Assembly (NCBI GenBank): GCA_035485275.1
Contig: DATHOE010000013.1
Span: 1-28,866 of the forward strand
Direction: 5' to 3'
DNA length: 28,866 bases
DNA from: DAIDJD01 sp035485275
Lineage (GTDB): Bacteria; Oederibacteriota; JAJYGY01; DAIDJD01
Position numbers and translations under genes: made by a program
The notes under the pieces: model-generated
The model's input: the letters and a program-made list of their open reading frames with translations, nothing else
Database searches by the model: none
What the model was told of the DNA's origin: nothing
Shown: positions 1 through 8,620 of the stretch, piece after piece
Layout: each line of letters begins with the position of its first letter
How positions within the stretch are numbered: the first letter of the stretch is position 1

Positions 1-247
<247 letters not shown>

Positions 248-266
248 GGAACTTGTAGCTTTGCGT

Positions 267-289
267 CCCACCCTGGCCTGATGGGCGGG
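267..289 (+). terminator. weak candidate hairpin after rnpB
   Basis: CCCACCC (267-273) can pair with GGGCGGG (283-289) with one A-C mismatch and a 9-nt loop. There is no T tract after it, so this may be only a pause or a chance pairing between rnpB and the next gene. Confidence 0.2.
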
Positions 290-314
290 CTTGGCCTTAG
301 TCAGCGAGGTTGAC

Positions 315-1136
315 TTGAAGATCAAGTTTTGGGGGGTGCGAGGAAGCATCCCGTCCCCGGGCGGCTTCACCGCCAAAGTCGGCGGCAACACCAGTTGCGT
401 CGAGGTGCGGGCCGCCGGCCGGCTCCTCATCTTTGACATGGGCACGGGCGCGCGGGCGTTGGGAGGCTCGCTCCTGGCGGCCCAGCCCGTGAAGGCCCAT
501 GTGTTCTTTTCGCACCTGCACCACGACCACACCCAGGGCCTGCCCTTCTTCGTCCCCTGTTTCCTGCCCAGCAGCGAGCTCACTTTTTACAGCGTCGACA
601 AAGGCGGGGAATCCCCGCAGAGCCTGCTGTACCGCGTGTTCGACTACCCCTATTTCCCCGTGCCCATGAAGGGCATGCCCTCGCGCAAGGACTTCGTCGC
701 CCTGGCGGAGGGCCAGACGACCGAGCTCGGCCCCGACCTGAAGGTCTTCAACCGCAAGCTGAACCATCCGGACGGGGTGCTCGGCTTCAGGGTGGAGGCG
801 GTGGAGGACGGCGTGAAGAAGGTCTTCGCGTTTTGCACGGACACGGAACATTCCGACGAGGCCGACGCCAACGTGAAGTTCCTGGCGGAGGGCTCCGACG
901 TCTTCGTCTGCGACGCCCAGTACACCGACGAGGAATACCCGAGCAAGGTGGGCTGGGGCCATTCCACCGTCACCGAGGCCGCCAAACTGGCCATCGCGTC
1001 GGGCTCCAAGCGCCTGTTCCTGTTCCACCACGACCCGACCCACAACGACGACAAGGTCCTGGCCATGGAGGCCGAGGCGAGGGCCCTGTTCCAGGGGTCC
1101 CAGGCCGCCGCGGAAGGCCTTGAAATCGAGATTTGA
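315..1136 (+). CDS. MBL-fold metallo-hydrolase
   Basis: Metallo-beta-lactamase-fold hydrolase of about 273 residues, probably cytoplasmic with a two-metal centre; the substrate is unknown. The N-terminus KIKFWGVRGSIPSPG is the usual start of a family with the WGVRGSIP signature. The metal motif HLHHDH lies at residues 67-72. Further candidate ligands are the Asp in FCTDTEHSD and the His pair in FLFHHDP near the C-terminus. The TTG at 315 is chosen because GAGG lies at 306-309, 5 nt upstream, and because family members begin at this point; a TTG at 291 would add eight unconserved residues. The stop overlaps no start, and the aminotransferase follows after about 40 nt. The fold is sure, the reaction is not. 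Confidence 0.85.
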   Translation: MKIKFWGVRGSIPSPGGFTAKVGGNTSCVEVRAAGRLLIFDMGTGARALGGSLLAAQPVKAHVFFSHLHHDHTQGLPFFVPCFLPSSELTFYSVDKGGESPQSLLYRVFDYPYFPVPMKGMPSRKDFVALAEGQTTELGPDLKVFNRKLNHPDGVLGFRVEAVEDGVKKVFAFCTDTEHSDEADANVKFLAEGSDVFVCDAQYTDEEYPSKVGWGHSTVTEAAKLAIASGSKRLFLFHHDPTHNDDKVLAMEAEARALFQGSQAAAEGLEIEI

Positions 1137-1176
1137 GCTTGCGGACGTCTTGGTCCCCGATAGGTTGGAATCCCCG

Positions 1177-2427
1177 ATGAATTTCGAAGCCCTTTATTCG
1201 CCCGCCGCCCGCCGCCTCCGGCCTTCCATCATCCGCGCCCTCTTGTCCCTGGTCCGCGAGCCGGGCGTCATATCCCTGGCGGGCGGGACCCCGGACTCCA
1301 ACCTCTTCGACCTGGAGCGCTACGCCGAGATCGCGGGCCGCGTGACCCGCGAGGAGGGCCGCCTGGCCCTGCAGTACGGCGAGACCCAGGGCCTGCCGGC
1401 CCTGCGCGAGCAGGTGAGCCTCTACCTCGAGGGGCGCGGCGTCAAAATCCCGCCCGAGCAGGTGCTCATCACCAACGGTTCCCAGCAGGGCATAGACCTT
1501 CTCTGCCGCCTCTTTTTGGGCCCCGGCGACGCGCTGGCGATGGAGGAGCCCGGCTACCTCGGGGCCATCAACGGCTTCCGGAACCTGGGCGCCGAGATCA
1601 TCCCCTTGAAGCTGCGCGACGAGGAGGGCCTGGACCCGGCCCAGGTGGAGGAGTGCCTCGGCGCCTGGAAGGGCCCCCGGCCCAAGCTGCTCTACCTCAC
1701 CCCGACCTTCCAGAACCCCACCGGCGCCTGCCTCGGGCCCGCCCGGCGGGCGGCCCTGGCCGAACTGGCCGCGCGCCACTCCCTGCTGCTGGTGGAGGAC
1801 GACCCCTACGGCGAGATCAGCTTCGACGGGCCGCCCCCCTCCCCGGTCACGGCCATCGACCGCTCCGGGCACTGCCTCTTCCTGGGCAGCTTCAGCAAGA
1901 TGTCGGTCCCGGGCCTGCGCCTGGGCTGGGCCGCGGGGCCGGCGGACGTGATCCGTTCCCTGACCCTGGCCAAGGAAAGCACGGACATCTGCACCAGCGT
2001 TCTGGGCCAGGCCATCGGCGCCGAGTTCCTCAAGGGCGGGCACCTGCGCGCCACCCTGCCCTCCCTGGTCGCCGCCTACCGCAAGCGCCGGGACGTCCTG
2101 CACGCCGCCCTCCTGCGCCACCTGCCCAAGGGCAGCCGCCTGACCCGCGCCGGCGGGGGCTTTTTCCTGTGGGCCGAGCTGCCGGAGCGCCTCAACACCC
2201 TGGACCTCTTCAAGGCCGCGGTCGCGGCCAAGGTGGCCTACGTCCCCGGCGCGCCCTTCTATTCCACCGAGGGCGCCGGGCTCCACAGCATGCGCCTGAG
2301 CTTCTGCGCGGTGGAGGAGCCCAAGCTTGAGGAAGGCGCCCGCAGGCTCGGCGAGGTGCTGAAACAAGCCGGGGCCGCGGTCGCGGCCCCGGGAACACAC
2401 CCCGATCTCACGGAATGCCCGGCATGA
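1177..2427 (+). CDS. PLP-dependent aminotransferase, class I/II (LysN/MocR-like)
   Basis: Fold-type I aminotransferase of 416 residues, resembling 2-aminoadipate aminotransferases (LysN) and the catalytic half of MocR regulators, but without a GntR DNA-binding domain. Visible motifs are SLAGGTPD near the N-terminus, TPTFQNPTG (substrate/PLP region), DDPYGE (Asp that contacts the PLP ring nitrogen) and GSFSKMSVPGLRLGW, where Lys241 would form the Schiff base. It probably moves amino groups between an amino acid and a 2-oxo acid; the substrate cannot be told. The ATG at 1177 is preferred over an upstream in-frame start at 1120, which would overlap the preceding gene and add a non-conserved leader. 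The stop overlaps the next start as ATGA. Confidence 0.9.
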   Translation: MNFEALYSPAARRLRPSIIRALLSLVREPGVISLAGGTPDSNLFDLERYAEIAGRVTREEGRLALQYGETQGLPALREQVSLYLEGRGVKIPPEQVLITNGSQQGIDLLCRLFLGPGDALAMEEPGYLGAINGFRNLGAEIIPLKLRDEEGLDPAQVEECLGAWKGPRPKLLYLTPTFQNPTGACLGPARRAALAELAARHSLLLVEDDPYGEISFDGPPPSPVTAIDRSGHCLFLGSFSKMSVPGLRLGWAAGPADVIRSLTLAKESTDICTSVLGQAIGAEFLKGGHLRATLPSLVAAYRKRRDVLHAALLRHLPKGSRLTRAGGGFFLWAELPERLNTLDLFKAAVAAKVAYVPGAPFYSTEGAGLHSMRLSFCAVEEPKLEEGARRLGEVLKQAGAAVAAPGTHPDLTECPA

Positions 2428-2861
2428 AAACCATCGTCCACAGCGCCATAGGCGGAGTCATCGCCGCGGCGATCATGGTCGTCCTGCGGCTCCTTTTGAG
2501 CCAGCAGGCGGCCCTGGTGGGGCAGTACCACTACCCCGTCTTCGACCTGGTCGGCCAGGAAGGCCTGGCCCGCCTGATGACCATCGCCGCCTTCGGCGCG
2601 GCCTACGGCGCCGCCTACGGACTTCTCCTGAAGGACATCCTGCCCGGCGGCTTCATCATCGGCCCCCTGGCCTTCGGCTGCGTGCCCACCCTGGTCGATG
2701 CCCTGGTGGTGCCCCTGCGCGCGGGCTCGGGGGCCATCAAGGACCCCTGGATATTGCTGTGGATGTACGCGCACTGGGTCTTCTTTTCCCTGTGCCTGAT
2801 CTTTATCGTCGGTTCCAAGGGTTCCAAAGGCGGCAAAAAACGATCGGCTGAAGAAGACTAG
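2424..2861 (+). CDS. small multi-pass membrane protein, unknown function
   Basis: A protein of 145 residues that I do not recognise. It has hydrophobic stretches at about residues 5-25, 48-70, 75-95 and 110-130, consistent with three or four membrane helices, with short Gly/Ala-rich turns between them (AAFGAAYGAAYG). The C-terminus is basic and soluble, with GSKGSKGGKKR followed by an acidic end. The start at 2424 gives an ATGA overlap with the aminotransferase stop, and GGA at 2412-2414 lies at a workable distance; an in-frame ATG at 2415 is the alternative. The overlap suggests co-translation with the aminotransferase, but no functional link is visible. Confidence 0.75.
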   Translation: MKTIVHSAIGGVIAAAIMVVLRLLLSQQAALVGQYHYPVFDLVGQEGLARLMTIAAFGAAYGAAYGLLLKDILPGGFIIGPLAFGCVPTLVDALVVPLRAGSGAIKDPWILLWMYAHWVFFSLCLIFIVGSKGSKGGKKRSAEED

Positions 2862-2896
2862 CCTCCTCCCCCGCGATTTCAACGGAGTCGAATACG

Positions 2897-5407
2897 ATGA
2901 AAGGCGTCATCATGGCCGGCGGCTTCGGCACCCGCCTGCGTCCCCTGACCCTCGGGCTCCCCAAGCCCATGGTGCCGGTCGCCAATCGCCCCATCATGCA
3001 GCGCACCGTGGAGCTGCTGAAGACCCACGGCATCACCGACCAGCTGGCCCTGCTCTATTTCCAGCCGGAGAGCATCCGCGGGCACTTCGGCGACGGGTCC
3101 GCCTTCGGCGTGCGCATGGCATACGTGGGCGCGGAGGGCGACCTGGGCACGGCCGGCAGCGTGAAGCTGGGCGAGTCCGAGATCGGCCGCCAGCGCTTCA
3201 TCGTGACCTCGGCGGACGTGCTCACGGACTTCGACCTGGGCGCCGCCCTGGCCTTCCACGTCGAGAAGAAGGCCCTGGCCACGCTGGTGCTCACCCGCGT
3301 GGACAACCCCCTGCAGTTCGGCGTGGTGATCACCGACAAGGAAGGCCGCATCACCCGCTTCCTTGAGAAGCCGTCCTGGGGCGAGGTCTTCAGCGACACG
3401 GTCAACACCGGCATCTACATCTTCGAGCCCGAGATCTTCGACCTCATCCCGCCGGGCCGGGACTTCGACTTCAGCAAGGACCTCTTCCCCCTGATCCTGG
3501 CCAAGGGCCTGCCTTTGTACGGCTACATCGCGCCCGGCTACTGGAAGGACATCGGCACCCTCAACGAATACCTCAACGTCCACCGCGACATCCTCTCGGG
3601 CAAGGTGGAGGTGGGCGTCGACGGCGTGCGCCGCGGCCGCCTGGGCACGGACATCTGGCTGGGCGAGGGCTCCACCGTGGACCCCAGCGCTTCCTTGAGC
3701 AACTCCGTCATCATCGGCCGGGGGGTGAGCGTGGGCCCCCACGCCGAGCTCACAGACTGCATCATCGGCGACGGCTGCGAGATCGGCGAGGGCGCGCGCA
3801 TCCAGGGCGCGGTCCTGTGGAAGGGCGTCAAGGTGGGCGTGCGCGCCGAGCTGAAGGAATGCACCGTGGCCGACCGCAGCGTCATTGGCGACCTCAGCAG
3901 CGTGGACGTGGGCGCGGTGGTGGCCGAGGACTGCGTCGTGGGGCGGGACTGCCGGCTGAAGGCCGAGGTCAAGATGTGGCCCCACAAGAAGGTCGAGAGC
4001 GGCGCCACCCTGTCCAGCAGCCTGGTCTGGGGCGACAAGTGGTCCGGCACCCTCTTCGACGCCTACGGCATCTCGGGCACGGCCAACATCGAGATGACGC
4101 CGGAGTTCGCCACCAAGCTGGGCGTGGCCTACGGCGCCAGCCTGCCCCTGGGCTCGACCGTCCTGGTCTCGCGCGACGCCCACAAGACCAGCCGCATGAT
4201 CGACCGCGCCCTCATGTCCGGCCTGCTGGCCGCCGGGGTCAACGTCTACGACATGCGCCTGCAGCCCGTGCCGGTGGCCCGCTACGTGACCAAGGCACTC
4301 AAGGCCGCCGGCGGCCTGCACGTGCGCCGCTCGCCGCTGGAGAAGAAGATCCAGGACATCAAGTTCTTCGACGAGAACGGCCTGGACCTCTCCACCAAGC
4401 GCGAGAAGGCCATCGAGAACCTCTTCTACCGCGAGGACTTCCGGCGCGCCGACAGCGGCCAGGTGGGCGACATCAGCTTCCCGGCCCGCGGCATCGACTA
4501 TTACCTGGAGGGCTTCTTCAACGCGGTGGACCAGGACCGCATCCGCGCCAGGCGCTTCAAGATCGTGGTGGACTACGCCTTCGGCTCCGCCACCTCCGTC
4601 TTCCCCAGCCTGCTGGGCAAGCTCGACGCCGAGGTGGTGAGCCTGAACGCCTTCGTCGACGAGACCAAGATGACGCGGGCTGGCGACGAATTCCACAGCT
4701 CGCTCAAGCAGCTGAGCACCATCGTGCCGACCCTCGGGGCGGATTTCGGGGTGATGCTCGACGCCGGCGCGCAGAAGATCTTCCTCTCCGACGAGAAGGG
4801 CACCGTGGTCGGCGGCGACCAGGCCCTGGTGCTCTTCGCGCTCCTGCACTGCCTGGCGGTCAAGGACGCGAAGATCGCCGTGTCGGTGACCTCCTCAAGG
4901 GCGGTGGAGGAGGTGGTCCAGCGCAACGGCGGCCAGGTCGTGCGCTGCGGCACCACCTACCGCGCCATGATGGAGGCCGCGGCCCCCAAGGGCGGCGCCA
5001 CCTTCGTGGGCGAGGAGCGCGGCGGCTACATCTTCGGGCAGTTCTTCCCGGCCTTCGACTCCATGATGGCCACCGTGAAGCTGATGGAATACCTGGCCGC
5101 GGCGGGGCGCCCCTTGAGCGAGATGCTCAAGCAGGTGCCCACCATGCACGTGGTCCGCACCGAGGTGCCCTGCTCCGTCGAGAAGAAGGGCACCGTGATG
5201 CGGCGCCTGATCGAGGAGACCGGCGCCGCCGGGGAGAAGGTGGAGCTCATCGACGGGGTGAAGCTGCACAAGGGCAGGAGCTGGGTGCTGGTCCTGCCCG
5301 ACGCGGACAAGCCCTCCTTCCACGTGGACGCGGAGGCCGACAGCCTGCGCGACGCCCAGGCCCTGGCCGACCAGTACCGCGAACGCATCAAACAATGGCA
5401 GGCTTGA
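2897..5407 (+). CDS. mannose-1-phosphate guanylyltransferase/phosphomannomutase-like fusion
   Basis: An 836-residue three-part protein. Residues 1 to about 232 are a sugar-1-phosphate nucleotidyltransferase (MAGGFGTRLRPLTLGLPKPM, with the catalytic GxGTRxxPxT..K pattern). About 250-370 are left-handed beta-helix hexapeptide repeats (VIIGRGVSVGP, CIIGDGCEIGEGA). About 380-836 are a phosphohexomutase-like region. It likely makes GDP-mannose or a related nucleotide sugar for surface polysaccharide. The mutase part lacks the usual catalytic sites: the TASHNP loop is replaced by HVRRSP at 475-480 and the metal loop DGDADR by DAGAQK at 622-627, so it may be regulatory or structural. Similar degeneration is known in this fusion family. 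CGGAG at 2883-2887 precedes the ATG. An intact mutase follows 11 nt later. Confidence 0.9.
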   Translation: MKGVIMAGGFGTRLRPLTLGLPKPMVPVANRPIMQRTVELLKTHGITDQLALLYFQPESIRGHFGDGSAFGVRMAYVGAEGDLGTAGSVKLGESEIGRQRFIVTSADVLTDFDLGAALAFHVEKKALATLVLTRVDNPLQFGVVITDKEGRITRFLEKPSWGEVFSDTVNTGIYIFEPEIFDLIPPGRDFDFSKDLFPLILAKGLPLYGYIAPGYWKDIGTLNEYLNVHRDILSGKVEVGVDGVRRGRLGTDIWLGEGSTVDPSASLSNSVIIGRGVSVGPHAELTDCIIGDGCEIGEGARIQGAVLWKGVKVGVRAELKECTVADRSVIGDLSSVDVGAVVAEDCVVGRDCRLKAEVKMWPHKKVESGATLSSSLVWGDKWSGTLFDAYGISGTANIEMTPEFATKLGVAYGASLPLGSTVLVSRDAHKTSRMIDRALMSGLLAAGVNVYDMRLQPVPVARYVTKALKAAGGLHVRRSPLEKKIQDIKFFDENGLDLSTKREKAIENLFYREDFRRADSGQVGDISFPARGIDYYLEGFFNAVDQDRIRARRFKIVVDYAFGSATSVFPSLLGKLDAEVVSLNAFVDETKMTRAGDEFHSSLKQLSTIVPTLGADFGVMLDAGAQKIFLSDEKGTVVGGDQALVLFALLHCLAVKDAKIAVSVTSSRAVEEVVQRNGGQVVRCGTTYRAMMEAAAPKGGATFVGEERGGYIFGQFFPAFDSMMATVKLMEYLAAAGRPLSEMLKQVPTMHVVRTEVPCSVEKKGTVMRRLIEETGAAGEKVELIDGVKLHKGRSWVLVLPDADKPSFHVDAEADSLRDAQALADQYRERIKQWQA

Positions 5408-5418
5408 AAGGAAAAACC

Positions 5419-6849
5419 ATGCCCACCATCACCTTCGGCACCTCCGGCTGGCGCGCCTTCATCGCCGACGACTTCACCTACCCCAACGTGCGCATCGCGG
5501 CCCAGGCCATCGCCGCGCACCTGGCCGCGGGAGGCCACGCCAAAAAGGGCGTCATCGTCTCCTACGACCCGCGCTTCCTGGGGCCGCGCTTCGCCGAGGC
5601 CGCGGCCGAGGTGCTGGCCGGCAACGGCATCGCCTCTTTCATCACCGTGCGCGACACGCCCACGCCGGTGGTCGCCTTCGAGCAGCTCCGGCGCGGCCTG
5701 GACGGCGCCATCAACTTTACCGCCAGCCACAACCCCCCCGAGTATGGCGGCCTCAAGTTCAACCCCCATTGGGGCGGCCCGGCCACCAAGGACATCACCC
5801 ACGACATCGAGGAGCGCGCCGAGGCCCTTGAGAAGGGGGGCGCCGGCGGAGTCAAGCGCATGCCCCTGAAGGACGCCGAAGCCAAGGGGCTGGTGCACCG
5901 CATCGACCCCATGCCGGCCTACCTCAAGAAGATCGAGTCCATGGTCGACCTGAAGGCGATCAAGAAGGCCAAGCTCAAGGTGGTGGTGGACTCCCTGCAC
6001 GGCGCCGGCCGCGGCTACGTCGAGACCGTGCTGGCCAAGGCCGGGGCCAAGGTCACGGCCCTGCACGGCGAGGCCGACCCCATGTTCGGCGGCGGGGCGC
6101 CAGACCCGGCCGAGGGCCACATCGACGCCCTGGTCAAGGCCGTGAAGTCTAGGAAGGCCGACCTCGGCACGGCCACGGACGGCGACGCGGACCGCTTCGG
6201 CATCGTGGACAACGACGGCAGCTTCATCCCGCCCAACCTGGTCATCGCCCTGCTGGTGCATCATCTGCACCGCACGCGCAAGTCCTGGAAGGGCGCGGTG
6301 GTGCGCTCCGTGGTGAGCAGCCACTTCATCGACGCAGTGGCCAAGCTGCACGGCCGCGAAGTGGTCGAGACCCCGGTGGGCTTCAAATGGATCGGCGAAT
6401 ACATGCAGACCCACGACATCCTCATCGGCGGCGAGGAGTCCGGCGGGCTCACGGTGCACCGCCACCTCCCGGAGAAGGACGGCCCCTTGGCCTGCCTGCT
6501 CATGGCCGAGATGCGCGCCGTGGAGGGACGTCCCTTCCGCAAAATCCTCAAGGATCTGTACAAGAAGACAGGCCTCTTCGTGGTGGGCCGCGGCGCCTAC
6601 CGCCTGTCCGAGGAGCGCAAGCAGGCCCTGGCCGCGGAGCTGGCCAAGGGCGCCCCGGAGAGCGTCGCCGGCTCCAAGGTGGAGAAGCACGTCACCCTGG
6701 ACGGCCACAAGTTCGTGCTCGCGGACGGCGCCTGGCTGGCCATCCGCTTCAGCGGCACCGAGCCGGTGGTGCGCCTCTACCTCGAAGCCAACAGCGAAAA
6801 GCGCCTGGAACAACTGCGCGCCGCCGGGGCCAAGCTGATCGAGGGGTAG
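5419..6849 (+). CDS. phosphoglucomutase/phosphomannomutase
   Basis: Alpha-D-phosphohexomutase of 476 residues, interconverting hexose-6-phosphate and hexose-1-phosphate in the cytoplasm. All four family loops are intact: TASHNPPEYGG with phosphoserine Ser103, DGDADRFG at 254-261 for Mg2+, GGEESGG at about 337-343 for sugar recognition, and FSGTEPVVRLY near the C-terminus for phosphate. The N-terminus ITFGTSGWRAFI is typical. AAAGGA at 5407-5412 serves the ATG at 5419, only 11 nt after the upstream fusion protein, so the two form one unit: this enzyme would make the sugar-1-phosphate that the upstream nucleotidyltransferase uses. Whether it prefers mannose or glucose cannot be read from sequence. 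Confidence 0.93.
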   Translation: MPTITFGTSGWRAFIADDFTYPNVRIAAQAIAAHLAAGGHAKKGVIVSYDPRFLGPRFAEAAAEVLAGNGIASFITVRDTPTPVVAFEQLRRGLDGAINFTASHNPPEYGGLKFNPHWGGPATKDITHDIEERAEALEKGGAGGVKRMPLKDAEAKGLVHRIDPMPAYLKKIESMVDLKAIKKAKLKVVVDSLHGAGRGYVETVLAKAGAKVTALHGEADPMFGGGAPDPAEGHIDALVKAVKSRKADLGTATDGDADRFGIVDNDGSFIPPNLVIALLVHHLHRTRKSWKGAVVRSVVSSHFIDAVAKLHGREVVETPVGFKWIGEYMQTHDILIGGEESGGLTVHRHLPEKDGPLACLLMAEMRAVEGRPFRKILKDLYKKTGLFVVGRGAYRLSEERKQALAAELAKGAPESVAGSKVEKHVTLDGHKFVLADGAWLAIRFSGTEPVVRLYLEANSEKRLEQLRAAGAKLIEG

Positions 6850-7161
6850 GTTGGAGTTAGTGGTTTTGGCCGCGCACCGGTCATTATTGCTTGTGTACTA
6901 ATTTGTTGGTCGCTTAGCCAAAGCTACGAGAATTACTGCTCGATCGTAGATTAGCTCAGGGCAAGGAGTTCAACTTTGTTAAAATGGTACAATGTCTATT
7001 TTTGAGAAAAAAACCATACATTTGTAAGCTTTTTTATAAAAAATATTGAAAAAAGTTAGTTTAAGGTCTAAACTTGTCACTATGTTTATACGAAACATTA
7101 CACAAGCTGCCCTGGGTGGTGTAGGCTATGCGCCTTTTCAGGGAGGCCCAATGAGCCACCT
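6850..7161 (+). promoter_or_regulatory. AT-rich regulatory region upstream of the TA-chaperone module
   Basis: No gene is visible in this stretch. It is far richer in A+T than either flank, with A/T runs at about 7011-7056. A good extended -10 box, TGGTACAAT, lies at 6985-6993. An inverted repeat, AGTTTA (7058-7063) and TAAACT (7069-7074), overlaps TTGTCA (7074-7079), which could be a -35 element; ATTACA at 7097-7102 would be a weak -10 with a 17-nt spacer. The repeat is a plausible binding site for the downstream antitoxin, since MqsA-type antitoxins repress their own operons. GGGAGG at 7141-7146 looks like a ribosome-binding site but is placed for ATG 7151 rather than for the toxin start at 7162. 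Confidence 0.5.
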
Positions 7162-7560
7162 GTGCCTCAGACTAACTACCCACTCGATGAGTTCTGGGAA
7201 CTGTGCCGAACTGGCCAAGGTGTCCACCTTTGGCGAAGCGCCGAAGACGGTGCTCGGGCTCTTTTCAAGCTTCAACGGCATCAAGAAATCCTCTATGCGG
7301 TTGCGAGTGCCGACGTCAAGAATAGACGTCTTTTGGATGCCGAGCCCCTTCGAAACCATCCCCCACGGGACCAGCCTGTCGACGCCTACGACTTTGATCT
7401 CTGGGGAAAGAAAGTCTATATTGCGTTTCTAAAGGCCCCCAACGGGAGTTGGAGCCTCAAATCTTTCAAAGAACAAGAGCAAGTTCCGATCTTTAGCGAT
7501 CAAGAAGAAAGAATTGCTGAAGGGCTCAACTTCCTCCAAGAGATCCGAGGACTAAAGTGA
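7162..7560 (+). CDS. divergent MqsR-like toxin of a toxin-antitoxin-chaperone module
   Basis: A 132-residue protein, longer than E. coli MqsR (98). The order of features resembles MqsR: YPLDEFWELCRTGQ at the N-terminus, then an AEDGARAL helix, then DAYDFDLWGKKVYIAF and LKSFKEQ. Tyr86 in KKVYIAF and Lys103 in SFKE line up with MqsR Tyr81 and Lys96, both implicated in mRNA cleavage. It would be an mRNA endonuclease, by inference. The identity is supported by its place directly before a YgiT/MqsA-type antitoxin, with a GTGA overlap, and a SecB-like gene. The GTG at 7162 is the first possible start after the in-frame TAA at 7069; its ribosome-binding site is poor, because GGGAGG at 7141 is 15 nt away. 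Low-GC codon use suggests transfer. Another RNase-type toxin is possible. Confidence 0.62.
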   Translation: MPQTNYPLDEFWELCRTGQGVHLWRSAEDGARALFKLQRHQEILYAVASADVKNRRLLDAEPLRNHPPRDQPVDAYDFDLWGKKVYIAFLKAPNGSWSLKSFKEQEQVPIFSDQEERIAEGLNFLQEIRGLK

Positions 7561-8144
7561 AAAATACTGCTGCTGGAAAAAAAGACGGGATTCTTACCAA
7601 TTGCCCGGTTTGTGACGAGCCTGGTCTCAAGAGGACCGTGCACAAGAGTGTCGTCGAAGATCCTTTTGGCGGCCAAGTCGAGATCGATAAAGTGTACTAT
7701 AGCTGCGATCAATGCGGAGCGGAGGGCGACTGGAACAACGAAAACGAAGTTCGCTATCTCGCGGCCCTTGAAACTCTGCAAAAAATGGCAGTATCCAACA
7801 TCGCGGAATCGCTTAAGAACGACCATGGTATCAGCAATCTGTACCTTGAGCGTTGCTTCGCACTTCCAATGAGGACCGTTGCCCGCTGGAAGAAGGATGG
7901 CGCATCCGCCGCGGCGACAGCCCTCATGAAGTGCGTCGCTACCTATCCCTGGCTGGTGGAGTTAGGGGAGAAGAATTTTGATTCGGTGTTCGCAAACGAA
8001 CTTCTCATCAAGAATGCCGAAAGCGCGAAATGCGTTCCAAACACGGGCCTAGTAATCCCGGAAATTGAGGCCAACGGAATAAAAAAAGTCGGGACAGGCC
8101 TCAGGTATGCTGCGGCAGATGAAGAACTCGCTCTGGCTGCCTAA
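7557..8144 (+). CDS. MqsA/YgiT-type zinc-finger antitoxin with C-terminal extension
   Basis: A 195-residue antitoxin. The N-terminal zinc-binding part has CPVC at 16-19 and CDQC at 50-53, as in MqsA/YgiT proteins, which bind the toxin there. The middle part (about 80-130), with ALPMRTVARWKKDGAS, looks like an Xre-type helix-turn-helix for operator binding. The last 60 or so residues go beyond a standard MqsA (131 residues) and are a candidate chaperone-addiction segment, the tail that makes antitoxins of such modules depend on a SecB-like chaperone. The GTG start has GAGGA at 7547-7551 with good spacing and overlaps the toxin stop. The stop overlaps the chaperone start (TAATG). It is likely to repress its own operon. 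Confidence 0.8.
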   Translation: MKNTAAGKKDGILTNCPVCDEPGLKRTVHKSVVEDPFGGQVEIDKVYYSCDQCGAEGDWNNENEVRYLAALETLQKMAVSNIAESLKNDHGISNLYLERCFALPMRTVARWKKDGASAAATALMKCVATYPWLVELGEKNFDSVFANELLIKNAESAKCVPNTGLVIPEIEANGIKKVGTGLRYAAADEELALAA

Positions 8145-8584
8145 TGGAAAACAACAGCGCACTCGCACCAGGCGTCCAACTTCACGGGATTTTTCTCACC
8201 TCTTTGGACTTCAAGTACCAGGAAGTCCTTGAGACTGAAAAAAAGCTCCATGTCCGCATGCATATGGAGAATAACATTAACGAAGAACTGCACACGTTGC
8301 AGTCCGACTTGGTGTTTGATGTTCAGTCGGCGGAATCCGCCGAGAGTTCCCAGTTCCATATTGCGGTTACATTTCGCGCCCTATTTCAGGAGATTCCGGG
8401 CGGTCCTATCGATTTAAAAAGATTTTCCGAGGTCAATTCTCCGGCGATCGTGTTCCCCTTTGTTCGAGAAACGATCGCCTCCATAACGGCTAAAAGTCCC
8501 ATTGGCTTATTGCTGTTGCCACCGATGAACATAGGCAGCCTTATTCGCGGGGAGACCCAAAGAACGGAACGGATCACTCAATAA
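8144..8584 (+). CDS. SecB-like chaperone of the toxin-antitoxin module
   Basis: A 146-residue SecB-fold protein. The C-terminal half has the SecB pattern: an FPFVRETIASI helix start preceded by SPAIVFP, then LLLPPMNIGSL, matching the Arg-Glu helix and the Leu-x-Pro-Pro-Asn-Phe region of SecB. The N-terminal half is beta-rich. In toxin-antitoxin-chaperone modules the chaperone binds the antitoxin tail, protects it from proteolysis and helps it neutralise the toxin. The position directly after the antitoxin (TAATG overlap) points to this role rather than to general protein export. Codon use is as AT-rich as in the two upstream genes. Confidence 0.82.
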   Translation: MENNSALAPGVQLHGIFLTSLDFKYQEVLETEKKLHVRMHMENNINEELHTLQSDLVFDVQSAESAESSQFHIAVTFRALFQEIPGGPIDLKRFSEVNSPAIVFPFVRETIASITAKSPIGLLLLPPMNIGSLIRGETQRTERITQ

Positions 8585-8620
8585 GATCATTCATTTTTTA
8601 TTATCCGTATGGGAGAAATC

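Noticed and set aside
2879..4849. Very long open frame on the minus strand
   Set aside because: It is a shadow of the GC-rich nucleotidyltransferase fusion on the plus strand; the product is rich in Ala, His, Val and Gly with no motif.
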